A DNA stretch of 64,000 nucleotides from Turritopsis dohrnii (GCA_027922465.2 BQMF02000470.1:248001-312000), one strand, 5' to 3'; positions 42,825 to 52,045 are shown, counted from the first letter of the stretch. Notes: generated by a model not told the origin, from the sequence alone. A program made the numbers and translations.

Positions 42825-43199
42825 TTATCTAATCCTAAAAGTTCCGTTTTCAGTTATCTCTAAAGTAAACCATTTTTGTACTGATAAGTGAAGCTTACCA
42901 TCCTCTTTTGGATCGAGATTTACGCATCCAAGTGATCTTGCATTTATTCTTGAACGAATACTCTTTGACGTATATAATCCAGGCGGAAAGTCTATACGCA
43001 GGAGGAACCTTGGTTCGACGGGGTCTTTTTTTGATACTTGATCAATGGTAAATCTAGCGTGTTTAACTAGGTTGAACCACCCCACGTATAACACTGCTTC
43101 TTTTATCGCAATCTCTGTTCCTTCTTTTAACTCTGTTGGTAACTTGGTTTCTCCAAGATGAGTGACGTTCAGATATATTTCACGCTGCTGGTGCTGCAT
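42825..43199 (-). pseudogene. candidate penton (minor capsid) protein, N-terminal part
   Basis: Starts at 43199 (MQHQQREIYLNVTHLGETKL), with alternating beta-like segments (GTEIAIKEAVLYVGWFNLVK; RFLLRIDFPPGLYTSKSIRS; LHLSVQKWFTLEITENGTFR). The layout suits the small single-jelly-roll capsid protein of Polintons. A frameshift of one base near 42810 separates it from 41915-42793. Shares a roughly 14-bp divergent start region with the plus gene at 43214. Confidence 0.45.
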
Positions 43200-43213
43200 T
43201 TATCATAAGAGAA

Positions 43214-43402
43214 ATGAGCTACAAGATAAAGTATATGCCAAAATTTGGGCAACCCAGTACGCTCTTAGCTGCTAAGGAACTCTGGGAGCAAAGGATCGTT
43301 GTGGATCAACAGGGGCACTTTTTTATCGCTAAGTTTCGCGATATTTTCTCATTTCCCTTCGTACCCATGGAGAATGACGAATGGCTCGATATCGACATGT
43401 AA
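43214..43402 (+). CDS. small Polinton protein, 62 residues
   Basis: MSYKIKYMPKFGQPSTLLAA, then IVVDQQGHFFIAKFRDIFSF and an acidic end DEWLDIDM. Its end resembles the end of the BRO-like gene (FDIDM). Intact and followed by a hairpin that starts in its stop codon. Function unknown. Confidence 0.4.
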   Translation: MSYKIKYMPKFGQPSTLLAAKELWEQRIVVDQQGHFFIAKFRDIFSFPFVPMENDEWLDIDM

Positions 43403-43432
43403 CCAGGACAGTTATCTTTTGCTACCTGGTTA
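43400..43432. terminator. stem-loop overlapping stop codon
   Basis: TAACCAGG ... CCTGGTTA: an 8-bp perfect stem with a 17-nt loop. The TAA is the stop codon of the preceding gene. Confidence 0.4.
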
Positions 43433-43483
43433 GCCACGACTGGTTGCGGCATATCCACGCAACATCTACACCATAAGAACCGT

Positions 43484-44266
43484 ATGATTGCGAGCATCTA
43501 CTGCTTTCACGTTTATTTCCAGATATGTCTCATCTTGAAGCAACGTGGGATTGCTCTACCAAGTGAATTAAGCTTTAACCCGCGAAATAACAAATACAAT
43601 TCAAGTGCGTTCAAGACGCTCTCTGCAGAGGATGACATATTCTTCTGGCGATACCCCGCTCGCATGCGAAGAATTGGTAAGAGTTGGGAATTCTACGTTC
43701 AAAACGATGTTAAGGCTGGCTTAAGTAGAGCTGGCATACAACGCCTGTCGCAGAGTACGCGGATGTACACGCGAATGCTTTTAGAAAGTCAGGCGAGTGC
43801 ACGTTCTGTTATAACGGGTGATACCGGACGTGCCTTGGATGCGCAAAAGATCTTCATGACGGCTGTAGAACAAGCGATCCTGAAAGACACCTCTTTAGCG
43901 GAAGAGATTGGTAAGTTCCAGAAAGCCTTAAGTTACGCTAGAGTGGAACCTGATTTTGGTGTTGCGGTCGGTACATACCTGATACCCAGCGATTTAAAGC
44001 TTAGGAATCTCGACAACATCTCTAATTTTTCGACAAAGCTTACCGTTGCGACGCACATCGGTAAACTACCGCCACCTAAACAACACTCCTTGGGTGGATT
44101 TCAGGGTCGCAGAATGGTTTTTTCACAACCTCCTCGTCATCCTCAAACATCTCTCGTTAAGCAAGTTCCAACGTCTTCCGCGGCTAAGCAACACGAAGAA
44201 GAAAAGCAGGCTCTCATGTGGGTAAGTGGCGGATTAATTGCGCTTCTTTTGTATTTCAAACCATAG
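43484..44266 (+). CDS. Polinton hypothetical protein with C-terminal membrane segment
   Basis: 260 residues, intact. The start is uncertain; the first 20 residues (MIASIYCFHVYFQICLILKQ) are hydrophobic and could be an artefact of an upstream shifted frame. The middle is basic and helical (GLSRAGIQRLSQSTRMYTRM). Near the C-terminus a Pro/Gln-rich stretch is followed by a hydrophobic end (MWVSGGLIALLLYFKP) that could anchor in a membrane. Its 3' end overlaps the convergent gene 44234-45316 by 33 bp. I do not recognise the family; a virion or membrane role is inferred only from context beside capsid genes. Confidence 0.5.
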   Translation: MIASIYCFHVYFQICLILKQRGIALPSELSFNPRNNKYNSSAFKTLSAEDDIFFWRYPARMRRIGKSWEFYVQNDVKAGLSRAGIQRLSQSTRMYTRMLLESQASARSVITGDTGRALDAQKIFMTAVEQAILKDTSLAEEIGKFQKALSYARVEPDFGVAVGTYLIPSDLKLRNLDNISNFSTKLTVATHIGKLPPPKQHSLGGFQGRRMVFSQPPRHPQTSLVKQVPTSSAAKQHEEEKQALMWVSGGLIALLLYFKP

Positions 44267-45316
44267 CCAGTTGCCCATCAGACCAACCCCCAAAACTACG
44301 ACCAGACATGCATTGCTCGCTAGAGTTATGACACCTTTCTTCAGAAAGTTTAAGAGCCAGCTTACAACACTTCCGATGATCCCCGGCAATGCAGCTCCAA
44401 GTTTACTTGCAAGTTTTCCAAGAAGGCGTCCAAGTGCTTCGAGCTGCTTCTTCACCCATTGCTGCACACCAGCTCTATCAGAAGCAGGAGGAGGATGACT
44501 ACCTCGAGTAGGAGCACCACCACCTGTGAGAGAGGTTACTATCGTTGATATTACCAGCGAAAACGCTGTTAAGATTGAAACGATTGTGATCCCTTGCTCT
44601 CGAAAGAGGATACGAAGTTTCTCCCCTAGTGTTCTATCCTTGTCGAGTACTTTGAACACCGTCTCTTTGATGCGCGACCATTGACTTGCACGCTCCGCTT
44701 TCAAATTGGAGAGTCGTTGCTTAATCTCTTCTTCTATTTCAGGATTGTTTGTTTCACCTAGTTTACGTTCGTCTTTTGCTATTTGATTATCGAGTTCGCC
44801 TAGTTTTGCTGAGTCTCTGTCGATGGCTTTCCTGCTATCTAAGCTATTCATTGGAATGAGTTCATTTCCCATTTGTTTCGCTAGTTTACGGCTTACCTTA
44901 CCCATCCGATCTGGTGCACCTGTCAGTTTTTTTATAGCATCCTCTCCACCTAGGATTCCTTTAATACTATTTTGAGCTAAAAATCCTCCTTTTTTGGGGG
45001 TTACTCGGTACCATTTACCATTTTTATAAAATTTAACTTCCATAATACCCGGTGTATCCGTTGATAATAGTCGAAACCGATCCAAAGCCAAATTGGGATC
45101 TCCAGAGATACCGAGATGTTCGTATAAACTTTTTATTGTCTGTCTTTTAATTTCTATTCCCTGCTGAGTTGATGCGCTTGGTATTTCAGAAGAATCGCCT
45201 TTGTCAGATATAAGCGGTGTAGTGTCAGATATAAGCGGTGTAGTGTCAGATGTAAACGATGTATCTTCTACATTTTCAAATTTACCGTAAGGTGTTTCAA
45301 ATGAATTAAAGGCCAT
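44234..45316 (-). CDS. Polinton membrane protein with C-terminal hydrophobic region
   Basis: Start taken at 45316 (MAFNSFETPYGKFE); the frame opens at 45334. The N-terminus is Ser/Thr/Asp-rich with an imperfect repeat (SDTTPLISDTTPLISD). A middle domain has EVKFYKNGKWYRVTPKKGGF and a charged coiled-coil region. The C-terminal third has hydrophobic segments (ITIVSILTAFSLVISTIV; PGIIGSVVSWLLNFLKKGVI; NACLVVVLGVGLMGNWLWF) around a Gly/Pro loop and an amphipathic Lys-Lys-Gln-Leu helix. About 360 residues and intact. Proteins of this shape are regular companions of Polinton capsid genes and are suspected virion membrane proteins; the exact role is not known. Confidence 0.55.
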   Translation of the reverse strand: MAFNSFETPYGKFENVEDTSFTSDTTPLISDTTPLISDKGDSSEIPSASTQQGIEIKRQTIKSLYEHLGISGDPNLALDRFRLLSTDTPGIMEVKFYKNGKWYRVTPKKGGFLAQNSIKGILGGEDAIKKLTGAPDRMGKVSRKLAKQMGNELIPMNSLDSRKAIDRDSAKLGELDNQIAKDERKLGETNNPEIEEEIKQRLSNLKAERASQWSRIKETVFKVLDKDRTLGEKLRILFREQGITIVSILTAFSLVISTIVTSLTGGGAPTRGSHPPPASDRAGVQQWVKKQLEALGRLLGKLASKLGAALPGIIGSVVSWLLNFLKKGVITLASNACLVVVLGVGLMGNWLWFEIQKKRN

Positions 45317-45332
45317 TTCTGTTATAATAAAC

Positions 45333-46554
45333 ATGTATGGTATTGCAAACCCCTATAAGGAATATATGACTCGCTTTGCCTTCAACGCACCGCGTCAGCA
45401 TGTCAAGATCTCGCATACACTAAGTACCATTGACCAGACTCTATCTCTAGATGTGTGGCTGCCAATCGCTCAAACTCATGTTTGATATCAAACTCAACTC
45501 CACCGATACAGGACGCTACATCGTCAACAACTTGGGAAAGGCTTTGATCGAACAGTTGACTATCAGTTACGAATGAAATATCATCCAAGACATTCAAAAT
45601 GCGGATGTGATGGAAATTTACAAGGACAGATGGCTATCTGAAAAAAGACAGCTGAAACACATCGAACAAGGGATAGATTCAGAGGGTGATGTGAACAAGC
45701 TCAGAGTCACACCGGGTGCAAAGAGTACTTCAACGAGTAAGTCCGCCCTGGCAGCTGCCTATGGTAACCGTTTTGCCATTCCTCTATGGGAATTTTTTGA
45801 ACTCGTCAACCATCTCCCCTATGTACAGCTTGATGATCGCTTATGCTTCACAATTAAATTCGCAGAGTATGGAAAGGTCATCAAAGATGCAGGATCAGGA
45901 TCAGGTGCTTCGAAGAAAGATCCAGACGGTACCTACACTATCTCCAACATTGCTCTAGAATTCAATAAGGTCGAAGACTCTGAGTTCAAACTAAAAGTTT
46001 ACAACGAACTTGCCAATAAAGGACTACCCTACACGCGTGTTTTACGGCATAGAATAATCCCTTTGGACAAGAAAGATACCGCCTGGAATATACAGGTAAA
46101 CGTGCCCACCGAGAGTTTAAAGGCTCTTGTTCTATTCTTTCTTGATCCAGACAAACGAAAAGCATACGCTATGAATAACACCCATTACTACAACCCCAAA
46201 ATCAGCAAGGTAGACATTACCATCGAAGGAGAGCCTAATCAGCTCTTTACACACGGATTACTTCCGAAAGACATGTATGAACCGGCATGGAACTATTTCA
46301 GTTTCGATAATGAGACGGCCATTAGTCCTGCTAACTTCTTCGATTCTAATTACTTTCTTTTTATCGACTTTCGAAGTGTTGCTGACAACACTCTACATGG
46401 TGCGGGGAAGTACCTCCAAAACACTTCAGATGGTGTCACACTGCAGATCACCAAAAAAGCTGATGGTGCAGGGGCCATTCAATGTTAGCTCTTTGTGCTA
46501 CAAGATGGACAGGTTAACTTGACGAATGCACGCTTCCGACGTGTCCGCTACTAA
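45333..46554 (+). pseudogene. mcp: Polinton major capsid protein (double jelly-roll), frameshifted
   Basis: An ATG at 45333 begins MYGIANPYKEYMTRF. The frame breaks near 45480 and a TGA lies near 45579. The main frame then runs to 46488 and contains RFAIPLWEFFELVNHLPYVQ, LALEFNKVEDSEFK-like strands, IPLDKKDTAWNIQVNVPTES, LKALVLFFLDP and YNPKISKVDITIEGEPNQLF. The last 20 residues (LFVLQDGQVNLTNARFRRVR) lie in a third frame ending at 46554. The motifs and about 390-residue size fit the Polinton MCP family. Divergent start with the minus gene at 45316. The packaging ATPase starts 5 nt after its stop. Confidence 0.82.
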
Positions 46555-46559
46555 AAGAA

Positions 46560-47135
46560 ATGGATCTTGTTAAAGATCCTTGTACCGCAATTTTTTCAGG
46601 ACCGACAGGCTGTGGCAAGACGGAACTGGTTCTAAGCTTACTACAGAATCAGTTCAAGCACCACTTTGACTATATCGTCATTCTCTGTCCTTCCTTTAGA
46701 TGGAATACAACCTACAAAGCCTGTACAATTCTCTGGGAAGATGATGATGTTTTTCTGATCGAACCTACACCCAAACAGAACTTATTATATTGGATCGAGG
46801 AATTCACCAAGCATTTTGCAGGGCAGGAGACATTGTTCATCATCGATGACTTTATAGCTGATGAGATACTCGATAAGAAGAGAAGCTCACTTCTTGATCT
46901 AACTACCACAGGACGTCATCAAAAGCATAGTCTATGGGTTCTCACCCAAGTCTACACAGCTCTTCCAAAGAACATCAGGCGACAGGCAAAGATGCTATTC
47001 ACTTGGTATCCTAAGCAGTTGAGCGACGCTAAGTTTATCTGTGAGAAAACCAATGTCATCTCTAAAGACGACTGGCGTGACGTCTTCCAACATTTGAAGA
47101 ATTCGCATGTATACTTATTGAAGATAGGCACCTAA
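46560..47135 (+). CDS. FtsK/HerA (A32-like) genome-packaging ATPase
   Basis: 191 residues. Walker A is GPTGCGKTE at residues 14-22, a hydrophobic strand runs DYIVILCPSF, Walker B is LFIIDDF near residue 98, and the sensor-like region is TTTGRHQKHSLWVLTQ. In this family it drives DNA into capsids. The frame is open throughout but the C-terminus joins the inverted ankyrin region (LLKIGT-stop), so a few terminal residues may have been replaced. Its 5-nt gap from the MCP stop is tight for a nuclear gene and is normal for viral-type gene packing. Confidence 0.85.
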   Translation: MDLVKDPCTAIFSGPTGCGKTELVLSLLQNQFKHHFDYIVILCPSFRWNTTYKACTILWEDDDVFLIEPTPKQNLLYWIEEFTKHFAGQETLFIIDDFIADEILDKKRSSLLDLTTTGRHQKHSLWVLTQVYTALPKNIRRQAKMLFTWYPKQLSDAKFICEKTNVISKDDWRDVFQHLKNSHVYLLKIGT

Positions 47136-47773
47136 AAATTTCTTATCCTCTTCATCACAGTACCAATCCCACACTCTATCCGGATGCATAGCGACTTGTT
47201 TCAATTCGCTGTGGAGATCTTTCTCTTCATGTATACTATCGTAACCTAACCAACTTCGACAGAGTGCTGCCGTGACAAAGTGACCATATCCTGCTGCTAC
47301 TATCATTGCCCGGTCAAAAGCCGTCGCTCCCCACTCCTTTAGCAGTTTAAGTACCTCAACGTGCCCCTCCATTGCTGCTACTGTCATTACCAAGACAAAA
47401 TCCTCTGCACCCCATTCCAAACACAGTCGAACCACCTCAGTGTGACCATTCACAGCTGCATGTGCCATTGCTGAGTTGATATAGTTTGCACCCCGCTCCT
47501 TGCAGAGTTTAACGATTTCGGCGTGACCATATTGAGCTGCTGATACCATTGTCATGTCAAAATCAGTCGCGCCCCACTCCTTGCACAGCTTGACGATCTC
47601 GATGTAACCCTTATAACTACTACTATCATTGCCTCGTTTAACTCTGTCGCACTCCACTCCTTACACAGTTTCACAGTATCGATGTCACCCTTGGAAGCAG
47701 CATTCCACATTGACTCGTTTACATCTTCCTCATTATCAAATTTAGATACTTCGTTTCTGAAATAACTCAACAT
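47115..47773 (-). pseudogene. ankyrin-repeat protein, right copy
   Basis: Starts at 47773 (MLSYFRNEVSKFDNEEDVNE), matching the first residues of the left copy (MLSYFRN). Two overlapping frames (47552-47773, 47115-47657) hold about six GH-x-E-I-V-K-L-C-K-E-W-G-A units and the same C-terminal tail (HPDRVWDWYCDEEDKKFLGA). One frameshift near 47600. It overlaps the ATPase 3' end by 21 bp in convergent orientation. Confidence 0.8.
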
Positions 47774-47832
47774 CCTTTATTACAATATTGCTGTTCAACT
47801 TTGAAATTTTTTACGAGTGGACAGAATTGACG
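47774..47832 (-). promoter_or_regulatory. promoter-like box, right ankyrin gene
   Basis: On the minus strand: TCAATTCTGTCCACTCG, AAAAAATTTCAAAGTTGAA, AATAAAGG, then ATG at 47773. Spacing from TCCACT to the ATG is 42 nt. Confidence 0.65.
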
Positions 47833-47835
47833 CAT

Positions 47836-48297
47836 TCAGATGTTTTGATGATCTCCACATATGGTTGCCACACACACAAAGCGTATTCCGGGGTGGATAG
47901 GAAGTTTACTATGGTGATCAATGTATTGGCATATGGTGATCTCATGTTCAGATACATTACTTTCAAATTTTACTGCAATCTTTTCGAAAGTTTCTTCAAA
48001 AGATACTTTTTCTAGACCTTCATCGTTGCTTGGAGGTTTGCATACTTTCAATCCAACCATGGGCATCACATGTTTGAGGATGAAACATACCTTAACCATA
48101 CAATCACCACTATCCGGCTGTATGATAGTAGATACAATCTTTACATCTTTCATATCGACACCAATACCTAGCTTGGGGCATGACAAGTCTATATACATCT
48201 TTCTGAGACTCGACAAAATGCTACCCCGTATGTTGCCCAATTCACAAGGTTGAACTACCACTGTTTCTGATATCTTAGTATAGATTGGTATGAACAT
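47836..48297 (-). CDS. small protein resembling RNA polymerase subunit Rpb7
   Basis: 153 residues, intact. The pattern ETVVVQPCELGN...LRKMYIDLSCPKLGIGV, then IVSTIIQPDSGDCMVKVCFI and MPMVGLKV follows the order of the Rpb7 N-terminal (tip) domain: strand, helix, Cys/Gly turn, strand, a D-G/x-V turn and a Pro-x-x-G strand. The length is close to that of viral Rpb7-like subunits. The C-terminal half gives no clear S1 fold by eye. If correct, the protein would act in transcription. A 165-bp MITE inserted exactly at the initiation codon; because the TSD CATGT contains the complement of ATG, the start codon was regenerated but the promoter was moved away. Confidence 0.35.
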   Translation of the reverse strand: MFIPIYTKISETVVVQPCELGNIRGSILSSLRKMYIDLSCPKLGIGVDMKDVKIVSTIIQPDSGDCMVKVCFILKHVMPMVGLKVCKPPSNDEGLEKVSFEETFEKIAVKFESNVSEHEITICQYIDHHSKLPIHPGIRFVCVATICGDHQNI

Positions 48298-48299
48298 GT

Positions 48300-48464
48300 C
48301 AGAGGCGTAGCCAGAGGTCAGTCAAAATTTGTGGAGGAGAGTTAAGTCATTTAAGGTAGAAAAGGAAAGCGTGCAAGTAACCTAATCGGCACTTAATACT
48401 GAAAAGAAATATCATAATGTTGAACTCCTCCAGGTTTTTTTGACTGACCCTAACTACGCCTCTG
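48300..48464. mobile_element. 165-bp hAT-like MITE
   Basis: Ends CAGAGGCGTAGCCAGAGG / CCCTAACTACGCCTCTG are inverted over about 28 bp (GTCAGTCAAAA inside). Flanked by CATGT (48295-48299, 48465-48469). A 5-bp duplication is short for hAT, so the superfamily is uncertain. Confidence 0.8.
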
Positions 48465-48527
48465 CATGTTTCTTAATTGGTCATCGTATGCTGTTGAATA
48501 CTAATATTTTTTCCAGTGGACAGAACT
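48465..48527 (-). promoter_or_regulatory. promoter-like box in right TIR
   Basis: CAGTTCTGTCCACTGG on the minus strand, within the TIR. Before the MITE insertion it stood about 47 nt from the ATG of the Rpb7-like gene. Confidence 0.6.
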
Positions 48528-49034
48528 GACGCATTCGGACCTCAGCACTTTTCAACGATACTGCTGACGTCAACGCTTTTCCACGCATGCGCAGTAGGGG
48601 GATTGATGACGTCATTTTTTATTTATTTACGAATGTTTACCCAGGATAGCCTCTTCAGTTCCTTAAGGTACTGTTATCAATGAGGGTCCTGCGAAGGAGG
48701 TCCTAGAGCATTTAAAGCCCCCATTTGGGCTACGGAAGCTGTAATGACAGGAACCGCTCAACTAGACAACCACCCTAGACATCATTCCTACTCTCTTGCT
48801 GAGTGCTAAGCAGAGAGGATCGATTCACACTGTTATAGTCGCTGGCATGACTCGGTCGGGGATTGAACCCGCGACCTCCCGGACAGGAAGCGAGCACTCT
48901 ACCACAAGGCTACCAGTCGGTTGCGCTAAAATCTGATGACGTCATTGCTTGCGCCAGAATCTGATGAGTTTTGTGTGGGCGTTTTTACCTTCGTTTTCGT
49001 GTGTGTTGCGCTAGAATCCCCAATATACTATCTC
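48510..49034. repeat. Polinton right terminal inverted repeat
   Basis: Complement of 26487-26690, interrupted by the SINE at 48617-48933. Confidence 0.9.
48617..48933 (-). mobile_element. tRNA-derived SINE in the right TIR
   Basis: Flanked by the 13-bp TSD TGATGACGTCATT (48604-48616 and 48934-48946). On the minus strand the tRNA-like head has TAGCCTTGTGGTAGAGTGCT (A-box region) and GGTTCAATCC (B box). The 3' end is AAATAAATAAA. It has no similarity beyond the tRNA head to the SINE at 11432-11750. Confidence 0.88.
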
Positions 49035-49040
49035 TTCAGT

Positions 49041-50820
49041 TTTGGGTCCATAACTTTTGATGTGGTTATTTTTTCATCAACAAAGTATATATTTTTGAAA
49101 ACCTTATAAACCTTCCTATCTAATGAATATAATTTTATTTTCAATATATTTAGTTTTAAAAAGTTATTGCAGATAAAGGCATTTTGAAAAGGCTTAATTT
49201 CTAAGAGCTCAACGGACCCTTTGAAAAATATTTTCTGCGACATTTTTATGTTATTGTGTTCTATGTTTACTAATTTAAAAAACGTTACTACAGTTTTTCT
49301 AAACAAGTCCTAGTTCTGACTAAATGAAAGATCTACGAAAAACACTTGTTGCCCCGCAGCGAGCGTAAGCGAGATAGGCGAAATGTCAGTTTCCGATTTT
49401 GTTCTTCATCGTCATCGCATCATCATCATCTTCATCCTCCAAATTTTCGTGTTGACGTTACATGGTGGCATACACTTATTAGCTGACTTTACTTTTTTCT
49501 CGTTTCAAAGCATGGTACTGTAAGTGTAGAGACAATGTTTTTTCGTATCTTTTTCCTAATTTATTATTATATTATCCTATGTTATTTAGGAAGTTCTTAC
49601 GCTAAAATTGCATTAATTCCAACCATCCCGTATTGACCGGGATTATTGTCCAGGATTTGGTCATAGCGTCCCGCTCTCCCGGATTCTTATGAAAGTGTCC
49701 CAGTTTCCAAATAACTTTCCTTGAACTTTTTACTTATGGCTCATATTGAAAAAAAATATCAAATTTGCTTTTTTATTGCTTTCAGTCCACCTCAATGCAG
49801 AGAATTCAACTCTCCGCTATGCAATTGGGTCTGTTCCACGATTTTACCATTTCTTATAAGTATTTCCGACTCGGCGAAGAGGTCAAACTTTCTTCACTAT
49901 GTATTTAGTTTATGCCCAGTTTGCTTAACACTGATTGAGTATACTACACCAAACTCACCAACAAAGGGTTAAGAAAAGTTCCGAGAGCGAGGTTGTCTGG
50001 ACAGTATAAATAGTTTGGTCAAAACGTAGGTGTCTAGGCTAGTGTTTCATTTGCCACCATTATTTATCGAAACGATTAGTTTCTATTTAGTTAGAAGTGA
50101 AGCATGTTTTCATTTTTATGTAATGTAACAAACTTTTTACACAAATATAGAGTGCTTATTGGTTTATTAAACAATTACTGTTACAAACAATTACGAAGAC
50201 CGTTTTAGACTGAGCTGCACTGAGGCACTAAAATCTGAAAACATTTTCGCTCTCCGCAAACCATAAGAGTGTCCCGGATTTTAAACTCCAGGGGTTGGAA
50301 TGTCTGAAATTGCTTAGACATTTTTCATATTACTTTTGTGTTGGTTTAGTGAAGTGAACAACAAGGATTTTGAAGCACAGCTTGAAATCTGAAATTTTGC
50401 CAACCATACATTTTATTTTTGTATATATATGTTTTAGCTCTAAATATTTCATTCAATAAACTTTGTTCAACGCACTGATTTTTGGCGGATCTTGCCTTAA
50501 AAAAGATTTTAATTGGATTTCTGTGTATGCAAGAAAGCTATATTACAAATTGTCTTTCTTCGTGCTTTTCTATTGTAACTGTCCTCCTCGCCAAACCTAA
50601 TCATACTAGTGTGTGATCATGATCAGTAAAAGCTTTTTGCATTTTCTTGTTGTTTTTTTTATAAACATTGGCTACTTTTTGTTTTGAGTCAAAGTTTAAA
50701 ACGCAGATTTCTAATGGATTTTTTGCTTTGATTTTTTTTTAAAGAAAAAGTTTGTTTTTTTTCTTTTGGCTCTTACAGAATTTCTTAGTTCACACATTTC
50801 TTTTTAACTCAATTCCAACG
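49041..50820. other. right flank of the Polinton, no gene recognised
   Basis: A 92-residue minus frame at 49028-49306 is Lys/Phe-rich with no motif. ATTCCAACC near 49618 and GGTTGGAAT near 50293 are inverted and enclose CCGGGATT/CCCGGATT words, which may mark an old 690-bp element; I could not confirm TSDs. The frame at 49721-49972 is not convincing. Confidence 0.35.
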
Positions 50821-50869
50821 TAAGTGAAAAACCATGAAGGAGTTTTCAAATCTGATCTCCCATTTTAGT

Positions 50870-51420
50870 GAGGTGGATCTACGAAAAATACTTCAAATTG
50901 TGAAAGAAACATGAAACTTGGTACAAACGTCTATCATCATATTTTGAAAGACACGTCCGAAAGTCACGTGATCGCTGACGTCAGCCTTTTTTCCATGGGA
51001 AACAAAATGTCACCAACTTGTAAAGTGTGATACACCGTTAGAAAGATAATTTCACACTGATTACAAAACACATTATGGTCATGGTATAAAAAAATCAACC
51101 GTTCAGAAGATATGAGCGATCAAAGTGTCTTTGATGACGTCATCAAAATAAGGAAAAATTTTGATGTTTGGAAATTCCAAAGTGTTGTATGTTGTTAGAA
51201 AGGCAATTTAATGCCGATTTCAAAACTTATTAAGGTCACAGTATGAAAGGTAATTGTTCAGGAGGTACAAGCGGTTCAAATGTCTATGATTTCGCCATCA
51301 TAACTAGAGGAAAATGTTTGCAACATCCAAAATGCCACATACTCTTAAAAAGATAATTTAACGCTGATTTAAAAACACATCAAGCTCGGATGTAAAACTC
51401 TTTTAATGTTGATTTATAAG
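50870..51420. repeat. degenerate tandem repeat, period about 160 bp
   Basis: Three related blocks share GTT(A)GAAAG(A/G)(T/C)AATTT, then GATT..AAAACA(C)ATTA, then GGTCA...TATGA and TGTCT.TGATG.CGTCAT. They start near 51040, 51200 and 51340. Strong divergence; non-coding. Confidence 0.5.
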
Positions 51421-52045
51421 CACTCAAGTAGGTATGATAAAAACTAGGATTTAACAGCAAACTGTCACAAAAGTTTTAGTTTTTAATAAAATAAGTCTTG
51501 TTAGTACTGATTCTGTAAAAATAGACCTTTTCTATTTAGGATAAATAGAAAAAAAAACAAAAAGTTCTTAAGATCACCTTTTCTTGACTGACAGGCGTCG
51601 AACAAACGAGAATAAAGTTTCCTGTCAAGGGTCAGAATTTGAATTTCTGCTTTGATTTTGCTGGTACAGAAGAACTTGGCTGCTTGAAAATCTAAAGTTT
51701 GTTTTTCTTCAAAAATCATAAAACGATTCTTCTTAACTAAAGATGCAATTATTCAAGAAATGCGTGAACTGCTCCTTCCCAATTTTGTGAGCGATATGGA
51801 CAGACTTTGATGTTTCTGTATTTACAACCATCTTTCATACTAATTGAACGAGGTTCTTCTCTTGCTCTTTGAATGGATTTGGTAAATCATTGAAAACATG
51901 AAACAGGGAATCAAAATCTTTTCGGAATCTAATTTGGTGTCTTCATGATGGGACAATTTATCAGTTGACGATCTCGGTTGATCCTCCTGACAGAGCTCAG
52001 ATATTACTGATATAATGCTTGAGCGCGGGGGCATTTTTAGCTAAA
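51421..52045. other. non-coding interval
   Basis: Two short minus frames (51501-51719, 51840-52034) have no recognisable motif. No bounded repeat seen. Confidence 0.35.

Larger units (their letters stand above)
26487..49034. mobile_element. Polinton/Maverick-type endogenous viral element, 22.5 kb
   Basis: Terminal inverted repeats begin (A)GAGATAGTATATTGGGG at 26487 and end at 49034. The 6-bp TSD TTCAGT is at 26481-26486 and 49035-49040, as expected for Polintons. Gene content fits: family-B DNA polymerase with the protein-primed layout, integrase remnant, major capsid protein, a penton-like candidate, FtsK/A32-type packaging ATPase, and membrane proteins. I did not find the usual maturation protease. 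All major genes carry frameshifts, stops or deletions. Nested insertions: MITE 33864-34270, LINE A about 34690-40205 (with a Penelope-like element), LINE B 40206-40560, MITE 48300-48464, SINE 48617-48933. Confidence 0.92.

Noticed and set aside
48850..48930. tRNA gene on the minus strand
   Set aside because: Same reasoning: B box and A box belong to the SINE at 48617-48933, bounded by a 13-bp TSD.
49340..49400. GC-rich palindromic word (GCGAGCGTAAGCGAGA) as a regulatory site
   Set aside because: Short, single occurrence and no neighbouring gene.
49721..49972. Host gene of 83 residues
   Set aside because: No domain, no splice structure, and it lies in a possible old repeat.
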